From Steroidobacteraceae bacterium (GTDB lineage Bacteria > Pseudomonadota > Gammaproteobacteria > Steroidobacterales > Steroidobacteraceae), in assembly GCA_019187185.1 (NCBI GenBank), contig JABAQU010000003.1, positions 1 through 64,000 of the forward strand: a stretch of DNA of 64,000 nucleotides. Direction: 5' to 3'. The notes under the pieces were generated by a model that was not told the DNA's origin, did no database searches, and saw only the letters and a list, made by a program, of their open reading frames with translations. Both the position numbers and the translations under genes were made by a program. Position 1 is the stretch's first letter, and every line of letters begins with the position of its first letter. Positions 55,372 to 64,000 of this stretch are shown here, in pieces.

Positions 55372-56186
55372 GAGACCTCCGCCAGTTCGCGGCCCCGGCG
55401 TACGGCCGCATCGACCGCCCCGGAGACGATCGTGTCGAACTGCGCCGCGGCGAGGTGCTGCAATGCCGCTTCCGTCGTGCCGCCCTTCGATGTCACGGAG
55501 GCACGCAGCTGCGCGAGGTCGCCGTCGCCCGCGTTCGCGAGGCGACCGGCACCATGGAGCGTGGCCACCGCGAGCCGCCGGGCGGCCGCGGGCTCGAGAC
55601 CGTGCCGCACGGCACTCCGTTCGAGCTCTGCGGCCAGCAGGAAGAAATAGGCGGGGCCGCTGCCCGAGATGGCGGTCACGACGTCGATGTGATCCTCGCT
55701 GTCCACCCAGACGGTTTCGCCGACTGCCGCCATCACCGCCTCCGCGAGGCGGCGCACCGTGTCGGAGGTACCGGGTGGCGCAAACAGACCCGTGATGCCC
55801 GCGCCGCACAGCGCCGGCCGGTTTGGCATGGCGCGCACCACCGGGGAGCTTGCGCCGCACCAGGCGGAGATCCTGGCGACGCGGACGCCTGCCGCGATCG
55901 ACAGCACGAGCGGTCGGGCGGCCGCGAGCGCGGGCGCGAGTGGCGCGAGGACGGCACGCATGACCTGCGGCTTGACGGCAATCACGAGGACTGCTGCGTG
56001 TGCCACGACGGCGGCGTTGTCGGCCGATGTGCGGACCCCGAAATCGGCCTGCAGCGCGGCGCGCGTGGCTGCGTCGGCATCGGCGACCGCGATGTCGGTG
56101 GCCGGTGTGCCGCGCGCGCGCAGGCCCGACACGAGCGCGCGTCCCATGTGGCCACCACCGATGAATGCGATGAGTTCTCCCGCCAT
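55368..56186 (-). CDS. proC: Pyrroline-5-carboxylate reductase ProC
   Basis: Final step of proline synthesis, uses NAD(P)H. 272 aa. N-terminal Rossmann IAFIGGGHMGRALVSGL; the C-terminal signature is AQLRASVTSKGGTTEAALQHL, with SGSGPAYFFLLAAELERSAVRHGL. Standard length. Between yggT and yggS in the same orientation, as in Pseudomonas. Confidence 0.96.
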   Translation of the reverse strand: MAGELIAFIGGGHMGRALVSGLRARGTPATDIAVADADAATRAALQADFGVRTSADNAAVVAHAAVLVIAVKPQVMRAVLAPLAPALAAARPLVLSIAAGVRVARISAWCGASSPVVRAMPNRPALCGAGITGLFAPPGTSDTVRRLAEAVMAAVGETVWVDSEDHIDVVTAISGSGPAYFFLLAAELERSAVRHGLEPAAARRLAVATLHGAGRLANAGDGDLAQLRASVTSKGGTTEAALQHLAAAQFDTIVSGAVDAAVRRGRELAEVS

Positions 56187-56203
56187 GCGCGGATGTTAAC
56201 CGG

Positions 56204-56908
56204 TCAGCGGGCCGCAGGGCGCGGGCCGAAGATTGCCGTGCCGATGCGCACGAGCGTGGCGCCTTCGGCAATCGCGGCGGCGTAGTCGCCGCTCATGCCC
56301 ATCGACAGCGTGTCGAGAGCGAAGCCCGCGTCGCGCAGTGCCTCGAACGCCGTGCGCGCGCGCGCGAACCAGTGGCGCTGTCGCGCCGGGTCCGCTTCCT
56401 CGGGCGGCAGGCACATGATCCCGCGCAGTGCGAGACGCGGGAGTGCCGCGACGGCCGCCGCGAGCACCGGCAACTCGCCGGGCGAGACTCCCGCCTTGCC
56501 GGGTTCGTCCGCGACGTTGACCTGCAGGCACACGTTGAGTGCCGGCGCGTAATGCGGCCGCTGCGCCGCGAGGCGTTCGGCGAGCTTCACGCGGTCGATG
56601 CCATGGACCCAGGCGAAGCGCTCGGCGACCGGGCGTGTCTTGTTGGCCTGCAGCCGGCCGATGAAATGCCAGGTCGGTTCGAGATCCTCGAGCGCGTCGA
56701 TCTTCGCCAGCGCCTCCTGCAGGTAGTTCTCGCCGAAGTGTTCGACCCCGGCCGCGGCCACCGCACGCACGCTCGCGGCCGGATGTCCCTTCGAGACGGC
56801 AAGCAACGTGACGGAGTCGACATTCCGGCCGCACTGCAGCGCCGCCGCCGCGAGCGCCGCGCGCAGCTTTCGCACGTTGTCAGGCAAATTCTGCGGACCG
56901 ATTAACAT
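56204..56908 (-). CDS. yggS: YggS family PLP-dependent protein (PLP homeostasis)
   Basis: 234-aa single-domain PLP-binding barrel; keeps PLP and amino-acid pools balanced rather than catalysing a known reaction. PLP Lys in LLAVSKGHPAASVRAV, then HFGENYLQEAL, HFIGRLQANKTRPV, LQVNVADEPGKAG, GIMCLPP and the phosphate-binding SMGMSGDYAAAIAEGATLVRIGTAIFG. First gene of yggS-proC-yggT; divergent from pilT. Confidence 0.95.
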   Translation of the reverse strand: MLIGPQNLPDNVRKLRAALAAAALQCGRNVDSVTLLAVSKGHPAASVRAVAAAGVEHFGENYLQEALAKIDALEDLEPTWHFIGRLQANKTRPVAERFAWVHGIDRVKLAERLAAQRPHYAPALNVCLQVNVADEPGKAGVSPGELPVLAAAVAALPRLALRGIMCLPPEEADPARQRHWFARARTAFEALRDAGFALDTLSMGMSGDYAAAIAEGATLVRIGTAIFGPRPAAR

Positions 56909-56930
56909 ATTGGACGCGGACCCCCTCCGC

Positions 56931-56936
56931 TATACT
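56931..56936 (+). promoter_or_regulatory. -10 box (TATACT) upstream of pilT
   Basis: TATACT 26 nt before the pilT ATG gives a leader with a GAGGA ribosome-binding site. The opposite strand reads TATAGC and may serve yggS. No strong -35 box is seen on either strand. Confidence 0.45.
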
Positions 56937-56962
56937 TCGGCCGCTTCTCGCGAGGATCTGGC

Positions 56963-58003
56963 ATGGCCGTCGATATTGCGCAATTGCTTGCGTTTGCCGT
57001 CAAGAACAACGCCTCGGACCTGCACCTGTCTTCCGGCGTGCCGCCGATGATCCGGGTCGACGGCGACATGAAGCGCATCAACATGCCGGCACTGTCCCAC
57101 AAGGAAGTGCACAGCATGGTGTATGACATCATGAACGACAAGCAGAGGAAGTCGTACGAGGAATTCTTCGAGACCGACTTTTCGTTCGAAATCCCGAAAC
57201 TCGCGCGCTTTCGCGTCAATGCCTTCAACCAGAACCGTGGCGCGGGCGCGGTGTTCCGCAACATCCCCTCGACGATCCTCTCGCTCGACGACCTCGCCGC
57301 ACCGAAGATCTTCCGCGACCTGTGCATGCTGCCGCGCGGGCTCGTGCTCGTCACCGGCCCGACCGGCTCCGGCAAGTCGACCACGCTCGCCGGCATGATC
57401 AATCACTGCAACGACAACCGGCCGGACCACATCCTCACGATCGAGGACCCGATCGAGTTCGTCCATGAATCGAAGCGCTCGCTCGTCAACCAGCGCGAGG
57501 TGCACCGCGACACGCTCGGGTTCAGCGAAGCGCTGCGCTCGGCGCTGCGCGAGGATCCGGACGTGATCCTCGTCGGCGAAATGCGCGATCTCGAGACGAT
57601 CCGTCTCGCGCTGACCGCCGCCGAGACCGGCCACCTCGTCTTCGGCACGCTGCACACGAGCTCGGCGGCCAAGACCATCGACCGCGTCGTCGACGTGTTC
57701 CCGGCGGCCGAGAAGGAAATGGTGCGCTCGATGCTCTCGGAATCGCTGCGCGCGGTGATCTCGCAGACCCTGATGAAGCGCATCGGCGGCGGCCGCGTCG
57801 CCGCGCACGAGATCATGATCGGCACGCCCGCGATCAGGAACCTGATCCGCGAGGGCAAGATCGCGCAGATGTACTCCTCGATCCAGACCGGGCAGGCGCA
57901 GGGCATGCAGACGCTCGACCAGTGCCTCACCGAACTCGTGCAGAAGGGCGTCGTCAGCAAGGAAGAGGCGCGCTACAAGGCGCAGAACAAGGACGCATTG
58001 TGA
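56963..58003 (+). CDS. pilT: Type IV pilus retraction ATPase PilT
   Basis: Hexameric ATPase that powers pilus depolymerisation and twitching. 346 aa, close to Pseudomonas PilT (344). Walker A GPTGSGKST at 132-140, Asp box TIEDPIEFVHESKRSLVNQREVHRDT, Walker B EDPDVILVGEMRD, His box GHLVFGTLHTSSAAKTIDRVVDVFP, and the C-terminal AIRNLIREGKIAQMYS motif needed for retraction. Followed by pilU after 25 nt. Confidence 0.96.
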   Translation: MAVDIAQLLAFAVKNNASDLHLSSGVPPMIRVDGDMKRINMPALSHKEVHSMVYDIMNDKQRKSYEEFFETDFSFEIPKLARFRVNAFNQNRGAGAVFRNIPSTILSLDDLAAPKIFRDLCMLPRGLVLVTGPTGSGKSTTLAGMINHCNDNRPDHILTIEDPIEFVHESKRSLVNQREVHRDTLGFSEALRSALREDPDVILVGEMRDLETIRLALTAAETGHLVFGTLHTSSAAKTIDRVVDVFPAAEKEMVRSMLSESLRAVISQTLMKRIGGGRVAAHEIMIGTPAIRNLIREGKIAQMYSSIQTGQAQGMQTLDQCLTELVQKGVVSKEEARYKAQNKDAL

Positions 58004-58028
58004 AACCGGCTGACGGGAGCCCGTAACC

Positions 58029-59186
58029 ATGGATCGCGATCAAGCCATCAAGCTGATGCAGGACCTCCTCCGCCGCGTGGTGGAGAAGAAGGCGTCGGAC
58101 CTTTTCATCACGGCCGGGTTCCCGCCGGCGATCAAGGTGGACGGCGAAGTGCGCCCGCAGAGCGAGCGCGCGCTCTCCGCCGAGCAGTCGGCGGTGCTGG
58201 TGCGCGCGATCATGAACGACCGCCAGTCGAAGGAATTCGACGCGACGAAGGAATGCCAGTTCGCGATCGCGCCGCCCGGCATCGGCCGCTTCCGTGTCAG
58301 CGCCTTCGTGCAGCAGGGCCAGACCGGCTGCGTGATCCGTCTCATCAACTCGAAGATCCCGAACTTCGAGGAACTCGACCTGCCGCCGATCCTGAAGGAA
58401 GTCGTGCTTTCGAAGCGCGGCCTCGTGATCATCGTCGGCGGCACCGGCTCGGGCAAGTCGACCACGCTCGCCGCGATGGTCGGCTACCGCAACGAGAAGA
58501 CGCGCGGGCACATCGTCACGATCGAGGACCCGGTCGAGTACGTGCACCAGCACAAGGGCTGCGTGATCACGCACCGCGAGATCGGTGTCGATACCGAGTC
58601 GTGGCACGCGGCGCTGAAGAACACGCTGCGCCAGGCCCCCGACGTGATCCTGATCGGCGAGATCCGCGATCGCGACACGATGGAGTACGGCATCCAGTTC
58701 GCCGAAACGGGTCACCTCGTGCTCGCGACCCTGCACGCGAACAGCGCCAACCAGGCGCTCGACCGCATCATCAACTTCTTCCCCGACGAGCGGCGCGAAC
58801 AGCTGCTGATGGACCTGTCGCTCAATCTGCGCGGGCTCATCTCGCAGCGCCTCATCCCGCGCGAATCGGGCAGCGGGCGCATCGCGGCGATGGAGATCAT
58901 GCTGAATTCGCCCTTGATCCAGGACCTCATCTTCAAGGGCGAGGTCGCCAAGATCAAGGAAGTGATGGCGCGCTCGACCCGCATCGGCATGAAGACCTTC
59001 GACCAGGCGCTGTTCGAGCTGTACGAGACCGGCCACGTGTCGTACGAGGACGCGCTGCGCAACGCCGACTCCAAGAACGAGCTGCGCCTGAAGATCAAGC
59101 TCGAGAGCAAGCGCGAGAACAAGAACATCGACGACGGCGGCGGCGCGCTGCGCATCGTCGAGGAAGAGCAGGGGCGCGTCATATGA
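58029..59186 (+). CDS. pilU: Type IV pilus ATPase PilU
   Basis: 385 aa PilT paralogue that helps PilT retract under load. VEKKASDLFITAGFPPAIKVDGE, Walker A GGTGSGKST, TIEDPVEYVHQHKGCVITHREIGVDT and PDVILIGEIRDRDTMEYGIQFAETGHLVLATLHANSANQALDRIINFFPDERR are the PilU pattern. A charged C-terminal tail (KSKRENKN-type) follows the core. Its stop overlaps the next paralogue's ATG (ATGA). Confidence 0.95.
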   Translation: MDRDQAIKLMQDLLRRVVEKKASDLFITAGFPPAIKVDGEVRPQSERALSAEQSAVLVRAIMNDRQSKEFDATKECQFAIAPPGIGRFRVSAFVQQGQTGCVIRLINSKIPNFEELDLPPILKEVVLSKRGLVIIVGGTGSGKSTTLAAMVGYRNEKTRGHIVTIEDPVEYVHQHKGCVITHREIGVDTESWHAALKNTLRQAPDVILIGEIRDRDTMEYGIQFAETGHLVLATLHANSANQALDRIINFFPDERREQLLMDLSLNLRGLISQRLIPRESGSGRIAAMEIMLNSPLIQDLIFKGEVAKIKEVMARSTRIGMKTFDQALFELYETGHVSYEDALRNADSKNELRLKIKLESKRENKNIDDGGGALRIVEEEQGRVI

Positions 59187-60316
59187 AGGCGACGACCAAG
59201 GTTGCGGGTTCGACCGGCGACACGACGACCCAGGCGCCTGCTCCCGACACGCCGATCGCGATCAACACGCGTCCGCTGTTCAAGCTGATGGTGGAGAAGA
59301 AGGCGTCCGACCTCTTCTTCACGTCGAACGCCCCGATCAAGATCAAGATCGAGGGCCAGATTTTCCCGGTCAACAAGCAGGTGCTGGCCCCGGAAACGGT
59401 GCGCCAGTCGGCCTATGCGCTGATGACGCCCGAGCAGCTCGAGTTCTTCCACCGCGAGCTCGAGATCGACTTCGCGATCTCGGAGCCCGGCCTCGGGCGC
59501 TTCCGCGTCAACGTGTTCCACCAACGCGGCTACCCCGCGATGGTGATGCGCTACATCACGGCGGACATGCCGCGGCTCGATGCGCTCGGCCTGCCCGAGG
59601 TGTTCCGCGAGCTGATCATGCTGAAGCGCGGCCTGATCCTGCTGGTCGGCGCGACCGGCTCCGGCAAGTCGACGACACTCGCGTCGATGATCAACTACCG
59701 CAACGAGAACTCCTCGGACCACGTCGTCACGATCGAGGACCCGATCGAGTTCCTGCACACGAACAAGCGCTCGATCGTCAACCAGCGCGAGGTCGGGCTC
59801 GACACGAAGAGTTTCGAGCGTGCGCTGCGCAGCGTCATGCGCGCCGCGCCCGACGTGATCCTGGTCGGCGAGATCCGCGACCGCGACACCATGCAGGCGT
59901 GCATCAACCTGTCGGGAACGGGCCACCTCGTGCTCGCCACGCTGCACGCGAACAACTGCGCGGAAACGATGGACCGCATCATCAACATGTTCCCGCGCGA
60001 CCAGCACAACCAGATCTTCCTCGACCTGTCGCAGTACCTGAAGGCGATCGCCGCGCAGCGCCTCGTGTTCGGCAAGGACGGCAAGCGCGTCGCCGCGGTC
60101 GAAGTGATGATGAACACGCCGCACATTTCAGAGCTCATCAAGAAAGGCGACGTGACCGCGATCAAGGAAGCGATCGTGCAGAGCTCCGAGCGCAACGTGC
60201 AGAGCTTCGATGCGGCGCTCTACGAGCTCGTCAAGTCGGGCCGCATCGAACTCGAGGAGGCGCTCAACAACGCCGACTCGCGCACCAACCTCGAGGCGAA
60301 GATCAACTTCGGTTGA
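59183..60316 (+). CDS. Third PilT/PilU-family ATPase
   Basis: 377 aa, clearly homologous to its two neighbours but distinct. It has a 30-residue Thr/Pro-rich N-terminal extension, Walker A GATGSGKST (Lys162), TIEDPIEFLHTNKRSIVNQREVGLDT and PDVILVGEIRDRDTMQACINLSGTGHLVLATLHANNCAETMDRIINMFPRDQ. It is closer in wording to PilU than to PilT. Translational overlap with pilU shows it is co-expressed. Probably a further retraction ATPase; pilus system served is unknown. Confidence 0.92.
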   Translation: MKATTKVAGSTGDTTTQAPAPDTPIAINTRPLFKLMVEKKASDLFFTSNAPIKIKIEGQIFPVNKQVLAPETVRQSAYALMTPEQLEFFHRELEIDFAISEPGLGRFRVNVFHQRGYPAMVMRYITADMPRLDALGLPEVFRELIMLKRGLILLVGATGSGKSTTLASMINYRNENSSDHVVTIEDPIEFLHTNKRSIVNQREVGLDTKSFERALRSVMRAAPDVILVGEIRDRDTMQACINLSGTGHLVLATLHANNCAETMDRIINMFPRDQHNQIFLDLSQYLKAIAAQRLVFGKDGKRVAAVEVMMNTPHISELIKKGDVTAIKEAIVQSSERNVQSFDAALYELVKSGRIELEEALNNADSRTNLEAKINFG

Positions 60317-60542
60317 CACGACCGCTCGGGAAGGGCGACCCGAAAAGCTCCTGCGCGGCGTCATCACTGGCCGTTGTACGCGGTCGTGCGTCAATGATTG
60401 AACCCGCGTCGCTTTGCGAGCTGACGGGGGCGACATTCAATTGCCGTAGCTATGCCTCACGATCCTGTTCGCTGAAGCTTCTGTCCGGATGTCAGTACGG
60501 CAGGGCGAACTAAGCTGTGCGTTGGTATGACATTGTCGCGCG
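60317..60542 (+). other. Non-coding gap between pilus ATPases and RHS locus
   Basis: About 226 nt without a supported gene, terminator or promoter. It marks the border of the accessory RHS locus: base composition shifts toward less G+C after it. Confidence 0.5.
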
Positions 60543-60780
60543 GCGCCCGAGATCCCGGCATCAATTACGGTGCCGTCGAGCAGCACGACTGGAAGCTATA
60601 CGGTCAGTTGGGGTGCGGCGAGTGGGAAGGTGACCGAATACAATCTCTACGAGGCGACCAATGCGGGATATTCCGGCGAGAGTCTCGTCTACAGCGGCGC
60701 CAGCAAAGTCATCTCGGGCAAGGGTAACGGCACGTTTTACTACCGGGTGCGAGCCTGCAACGGCACCGCCTCCCAGCGAG
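60543..60780 (+). pseudogene. Relic fibronectin-type domain of an RHS-like protein
   Basis: In frame from 60543 the DNA reads PEIPASITVPSSSTTGSYTVSWGAA...VTEYNLYEATN...YYRVRACNGTASQ, a fibronectin type III-like module of the kind that occurs repeated in large RHS/YD-repeat surface proteins. It has no start codon, no signal peptide and loses the fold after ACNGTASQ, where the frame runs into unrelated sequence. It is a leftover of a bigger gene, not a functional ORF. Confidence 0.6.
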
Positions 60781-60787
60781 TAAGCCG

Positions 60788-61240
60788 ATGGCGAAACAAT
60801 CTCTCCACACCGAACGGTTTCGCGTCCGCCGCCCGGTCCTCTTCCAGGGAGTGCTCGCAATCGCGCTGCTCGCGGGCAGCCTGGGCGCTCGCGCCCAGCA
60901 GGAAGTCCCCGAAGCGATTTCCCGGCTGCGGATCGGGACCGATTGGCTCACGCCTCGTGAGCAAGTCGATGCCACAGGATTGGCAATCGTTACCGGAGCG
61001 CTTCCAGTTGGAAAGGGTCTGACTGGTCCTGCAGACTATTTCGAGAGCAAGTCAGCCGCTGAGTTGTCCGAAGCGCTGACCGTGAAGCTTGGCCCCGCGA
61101 AAAGCGTTGGAGAGGGTGCGAAGACCTTCTACAATCAAATCACTCGCCGCTCGTTCAATGTTCATTCCGATCCGGCTCATGGGCCTCCGTACGTCGATAT
61201 TCGCCGCCGCGGAGGATATCAAGAGAGACAATATCCTTAG
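60788..61240 (+). CDS. Short secreted RHS N-terminus fused directly to a toxin-like tip
   Basis: 150 aa. Residues 1-36 form a signal peptide (LFQGVLAIALLAGSLGARAQ) followed by EVPEAISRLRIGTD, wording typical of the start of RHS/YD-repeat proteins. From about residue 76 it changes to KGLTGPADYFESKSAAELSEALTVKLGP, then TFYNQITRRSFNVHSDPAHGPPYVDIRRRGG ending QERQYP, the style of polymorphic-toxin C-terminal tips. The whole RHS core (normally hundreds of residues) is absent. Either a deletion scar or a compact secreted toxin. Toxic activity is not established; the tip family cannot be named safely. Confidence 0.6.
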   Translation: MAKQSLHTERFRVRRPVLFQGVLAIALLAGSLGARAQQEVPEAISRLRIGTDWLTPREQVDATGLAIVTGALPVGKGLTGPADYFESKSAAELSEALTVKLGPAKSVGEGAKTFYNQITRRSFNVHSDPAHGPPYVDIRRRGGYQERQYP

Positions 61241-61254
61241 GCGGGAGACTGATT

Positions 61255-61494
61255 GTGAGCACATGGATTGAGGTTAACTGTGCGCGGATCGAGAAGGAGT
61301 TCTTTGAGCAGAACGTCCGTGAGGCCCGTGGCAATCGATGGGTGGAGGTCAGTATTGCGAACCTCTCTGGGCACACTCACTGCATGGTGTGCGGCATAGC
61401 AATTGGTGACGGGGCATTGAGCCCACCTCGCGCATTTCAAGCGAAGGGCGGGCACATTTGCGACTATTGCTACGAACAGTTCGTGGTGACGTGA
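61255..61494 (+). CDS. Candidate immunity protein for the adjacent toxin tip
   Basis: 79 aa from a GTG start, 14 nt after the toxin-like gene, in the place where RHS/CDI loci keep their immunity gene. Two CxxC pairs (CMVCG and CDYC) suggest a zinc knuckle; otherwise not recognised. Its base composition is visibly lower in G+C than the chromosome, as is usual for transferred toxin/immunity cassettes. Function by position only. Confidence 0.55.
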   Translation: MSTWIEVNCARIEKEFFEQNVREARGNRWVEVSIANLSGHTHCMVCGIAIGDGALSPPRAFQAKGGHICDYCYEQFVVT

Positions 61495-61553
61495 TTCTTG
61501 GTCAATCGCGGCCAATCTGGATCGCATCAAACCGCGCACGTGACCCTCATGGC

Positions 61554-63932
61554 GTGCGGCGCCGGACGATCATCACATACGAGACGACCCCGACCGGGCT
61601 CAGCCGCCGCACGGTCGTGCGGGTGTGCGGCGACACCAGCACCTGCGGGACAAATGACGAGATCCGCACCGAGTACGAGTATTGGGAGAACACGTTCCTG
61701 CCCTCCGTCATGCGCCGCATCGACGCGGCGCGCGGCGAGACGCTCGAGACACACTACACCTACGACGATGCGGGCAGGCTCAAGGTCGAGGACGGCCCGC
61801 TGCCGGGTGACGGCGACGCCAAGTACTTCCACTATGACGTGCTTGGCCGGCGCATCTGGGAGATCGGCGCGGCGGACCCCGACGGCGTTCGGCTCGCGAA
61901 GCTTTCCGACTTGCGCGACTCCGACGACAAGGTGAACTACGTGGACGAAGGCTCGGTGACCGACCCGGTGAACCCCGCGCTCACGCCGTTTCGCCGCGTC
62001 ACGTACGAGTATGACGGCCAACGGCATCCGAAGCTCGAAAGCGTCTCGGCCGAAGGGGCGACCCACACCGTCGTGCAGCGCGAGTTCGACACCCGCAACC
62101 GCCTCGAATGCGAGGCTCGTCGGATGAACCCGGCCGTGTTCGGTGCGCTGCCCGCGAGCGCCTGCACGCTCGGAACGGAAGGGAGCTTCGGCCCCGACCG
62201 CATCACGCATAATGACTACGATGCCGCCGGACAGCTCACGGTGGTGCAGCGCGCCTATGGCACGAGCCTGCAGCAGGACTACGCGACCTACACCTACCGC
62301 CCGAACGGCCAGCGCGCGACAGTGAAGGACGCGAACGGCAATCTCAGCACGTTCGAGTACGACGGCTTCGATCGGCTCGCGACGCTGCGCTTTCCGGTGG
62401 CGACGGTTGGCGCCAACCAGTCGAGCACGACCGACTACGAGCAGTACGGCTACGATGCCGTCGGCAACCGCACCCGCCTCACCCACCCGGACGGGGCGTT
62501 CTTCGAGTACACCTACGACGACGCCGACCGGCTGTTTCACCTCTCGGAGAACGGCCCGTCGACCACGCTCGCCTCGATCTTCTTCGACACGCAGCTGCGC
62601 CGCGAGGAGCTCGACCGCGATGCGGCGGGCGCGATCACGAAGTACGACTACGATCCGATCTCGCGCCTCGAGGTGCTGACCCACGACCTCGATGCCGGGG
62701 GCACGGCCCATGACGCCGGGTTTGGCTTCACGTTCAACCCCGCCTCCCAGATCACCTCGCGCCTGCTCACCAATGAGGCGTATGAGTTTCAGCTCACAAG
62801 TTCGGTTCGCAGCTACACCGTCAACGGGCGCAACCAGTACACCCAGGTCGGGGGCGCGGCCCACACCTGGGATGCCAACGGCAACCTGACCTCCGATGGC
62901 ACGACCACCTTCGGCTACGACACCGAGAACCGGCTCGTGAGCGCCAGTGGATCCCAGAGCGCCTCACTCACCTACGATCCGCTCGGGCGGCTGTGGGAGG
63001 CCGCCACCGATTCAGGGGTTGTCCGGTTCGTGTATGACGGCGATCGGCTGATCGCCGAGTACTCGAGCGCGGGCACGCTGCTGCGCCGCTATGTGCACGG
63101 CGCCGGGGTCGATGAGCCGCTCGTGTGGTACGAGGGGGCGACCGTCTCCGCGGCCAATCGCCGTTACCTCCATACCGACCATCAGGGCTCGATCGTCGCC
63201 GTCACTGATTCCGCCGGCACGATGCAGCAGCTCCACACCTACGACGCCTACGGCGTGACCGACCCAGGCAACTCGCTGCGGTTCCAGTACACCGGCCAGG
63301 CCGCGATCCCCGATCTTGACCTCCTGTACTACAAGGCCCGCTTCTACAGCCCCGCCCTCGGGCGGTTCCTGCAGACCGATCCGATCGGGTATGAGGATGG
63401 CTTCAATCTCTATGCGTATGTCGGCAATGATCCGGTAAATGCGGTCGACCCGCTGGGAACTGAGAGTGCGGACATCACTTTGTATTCGACATGCGTGATG
63501 GGTGGTGGCTCAGGATGTGGCCCCGTTCCGCATTCAAGTCTCGAGACTGCACAGGCTCTGGGAGATGCAATGCCGGGCGTTGCATCGATTCAGGCTGCGG
63601 AGCAGGGCCGGCTTTTCGCCGCCGGTGTCTTGGCGGTTGCGGATTTCGGAACCGGCGGAAAAGGTAAGGCCGCTGTCAATGCGGCAACTTCGGTTCTCGG
63701 AAAGGCACAAAAGACATGGCGTGCCGGAAAGATGGCGACCGGCCATGCGTTTCGTTCAGCGCGCGAAGCGTATGCGATGCTGAAGTCGGGCGACTACAGC
63801 AAGATTGCGATGAACAGTCGGCTGAGCACAATCACGAGTGGCGCGGTCGACAGTAGGCTGCAACCTGATGTCGCCGGCATTAGGCCGGATGGTAAAGTCG
63901 ACACAACGGCGGTGCTATCGCCGGGGCAATAA
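61554..63932 (+). CDS. RHS repeat-associated core protein, 5'-truncated, with own tip
   Basis: About 792 residues. Repeated YD motifs ([91 protein letters not shown]) lead into the RHS-associated core [18 protein letters not shown]...[45 protein letters not shown], which normally ends at 63458. A variable tip follows (63459-63932). There is no signal peptide and no proper start; GTG 61554 is nominal. The frame stays open to 61458 but overlaps the immunity ORF. The tip is cut by TAA at 63930. Confidence 0.8.
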   Translation: MRRRTIITYETTPTGLSRRTVVRVCGDTSTCGTNDEIRTEYEYWENTFLPSVMRRIDAARGETLETHYTYDDAGRLKVEDGPLPGDGDAKYFHYDVLGRRIWEIGAADPDGVRLAKLSDLRDSDDKVNYVDEGSVTDPVNPALTPFRRVTYEYDGQRHPKLESVSAEGATHTVVQREFDTRNRLECEARRMNPAVFGALPASACTLGTEGSFGPDRITHNDYDAAGQLTVVQRAYGTSLQQDYATYTYRPNGQRATVKDANGNLSTFEYDGFDRLATLRFPVATVGANQSSTTDYEQYGYDAVGNRTRLTHPDGAFFEYTYDDADRLFHLSENGPSTTLASIFFDTQLRREELDRDAAGAITKYDYDPISRLEVLTHDLDAGGTAHDAGFGFTFNPASQITSRLLTNEAYEFQLTSSVRSYTVNGRNQYTQVGGAAHTWDANGNLTSDGTTTFGYDTENRLVSASGSQSASLTYDPLGRLWEAATDSGVVRFVYDGDRLIAEYSSAGTLLRRYVHGAGVDEPLVWYEGATVSAANRRYLHTDHQGSIVAVTDSAGTMQQLHTYDAYGVTDPGNSLRFQYTGQAAIPDLDLLYYKARFYSPALGRFLQTDPIGYEDGFNLYAYVGNDPVNAVDPLGTESADITLYSTCVMGGGSGCGPVPHSSLETAQALGDAMPGVASIQAAEQGRLFAAGVLAVADFGTGGKGKAAVNAATSVLGKAQKTWRAGKMATGHAFRSAREAYAMLKSGDYSKIAMNSRLSTITSGAVDSRLQPDVAGIRPDGKVDTTAVLSPGQ

Positions 63933-64000
63933 GCCGACGACCTCCAAGAGAAGTATTCAGCCGCCCTCGGCGATCGCATGGGCAACTTCAAGGCAGTCGA
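63933..64000 (+). pseudogene. Continuation of the RHS tip after an in-frame TAA
   Basis: Directly after the TAA the same frame stays open for 22 codons to the window edge and reads ADDLQEKYSAALGDRMGNFK, a natural-looking continuation of the tip that ends SPGQ before the stop. This suggests the tip was longer and has been cut by a nonsense mutation. Confidence 0.5.

Noticed and set aside
60317..60787. Insertion sequence at the border of the RHS locus
   Set aside because: No transposase fragment, terminal inverted repeat or target duplication could be seen.
61741..63440. Repeated short motifs considered as a CRISPR or tandem DNA repeat
   Set aside because: The periodicity is at protein level (YD repeats of RHS); the DNA units differ and spacing is irregular.

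Overview
The window is GC-rich bacterial chromosome (about two thirds G+C by eye), densely coding on both strands. The gene set points to a Gammaproteobacterium: an rpsU-yqeY-dnaG-rpoD macromolecular-synthesis operon divergent from tsaD, a yggT-proC-yggS cluster divergent from pilT-pilU as in Pseudomonas, a split B12-dependent ribonucleotide reductase (NrdJa/NrdJb), HrpB, PpnN, YgiQ and FolM. Overall flavour suggests the Xanthomonadales/Steroidobacterales side, but that placement is inference. There is no prophage, insertion sequence or CRISPR array.

Layout. 1-14.9 kb: start of a UvrA-type ATPase, a secreted S9 peptidase, YgiQ, DUF423, a zinc metallopeptidase, HrpB helicase, a periplasmic methyltransferase-like protein, small membrane proteins, a CAU-anticodon tRNA, a diheme cytochrome c, DUF1905/DUF2059 proteins and a TMEM175-like channel with an apparent CTG start. 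14.9-18.1 kb (minus): a four-gene heme-copper oxidase operon (subunit II, subunit I, SCO, membrane protein). 18.2-24.8 kb: a plus-strand run of small enzymes (acetyltransferases, GFA, FAD oxidoreductase, carbonic anhydrase, VIT transporter, cytochrome b561, VOC, YciI). 24.8-30 kb (minus): rpsU-yqeY-(membrane protein)-dnaG-rpoD. 30-36.2 kb: tsaD, folB, folK, folM, midA-like, cca, a lipoprotein peptidase. 36-41.2 kb: DegQ-type protease, Hsp20, nrdJa-nrdJb. 41.4-50.6 kb: diguanylate cyclase, ICMT-like protein, a PEP-CTERM protein, MltD with four LysM, L,D-transpeptidase, PpnN, ParA-like ATPase. 50.6-56.9 kb: HtpG, MsrB, FKBP, hydrolase, HU, yggT-proC-yggS. 57-60.3 kb: pilT, pilU and a third paralogue. 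60.5-64 kb: an accessory RHS/polymorphic-toxin locus.

The accessory part is the RHS locus. It holds a relic fibronectin-type fragment, a short gene in which an RHS-type secretion N-terminus is joined directly to a toxin-like tip with no RHS core, a small candidate immunity gene, and a 5'-truncated RHS core whose own tip is interrupted by an in-frame TAA although the frame continues afterwards. This looks like a recombining toxin locus caught mid-decay, or a compact secreted toxin made by deletion.

Regulatory signals are unusually readable: a consensus sigma-54 promoter before the PEP-CTERM gene; two heat-shock (sigma-32-like) promoters with identical 14-nt spacers before hsp20 and htpG; a perfect 16-bp palindrome like an NrdR box before nrdJa; and several -10 boxes placed 6-7 nt before an ATG, suggesting leaderless mRNAs.
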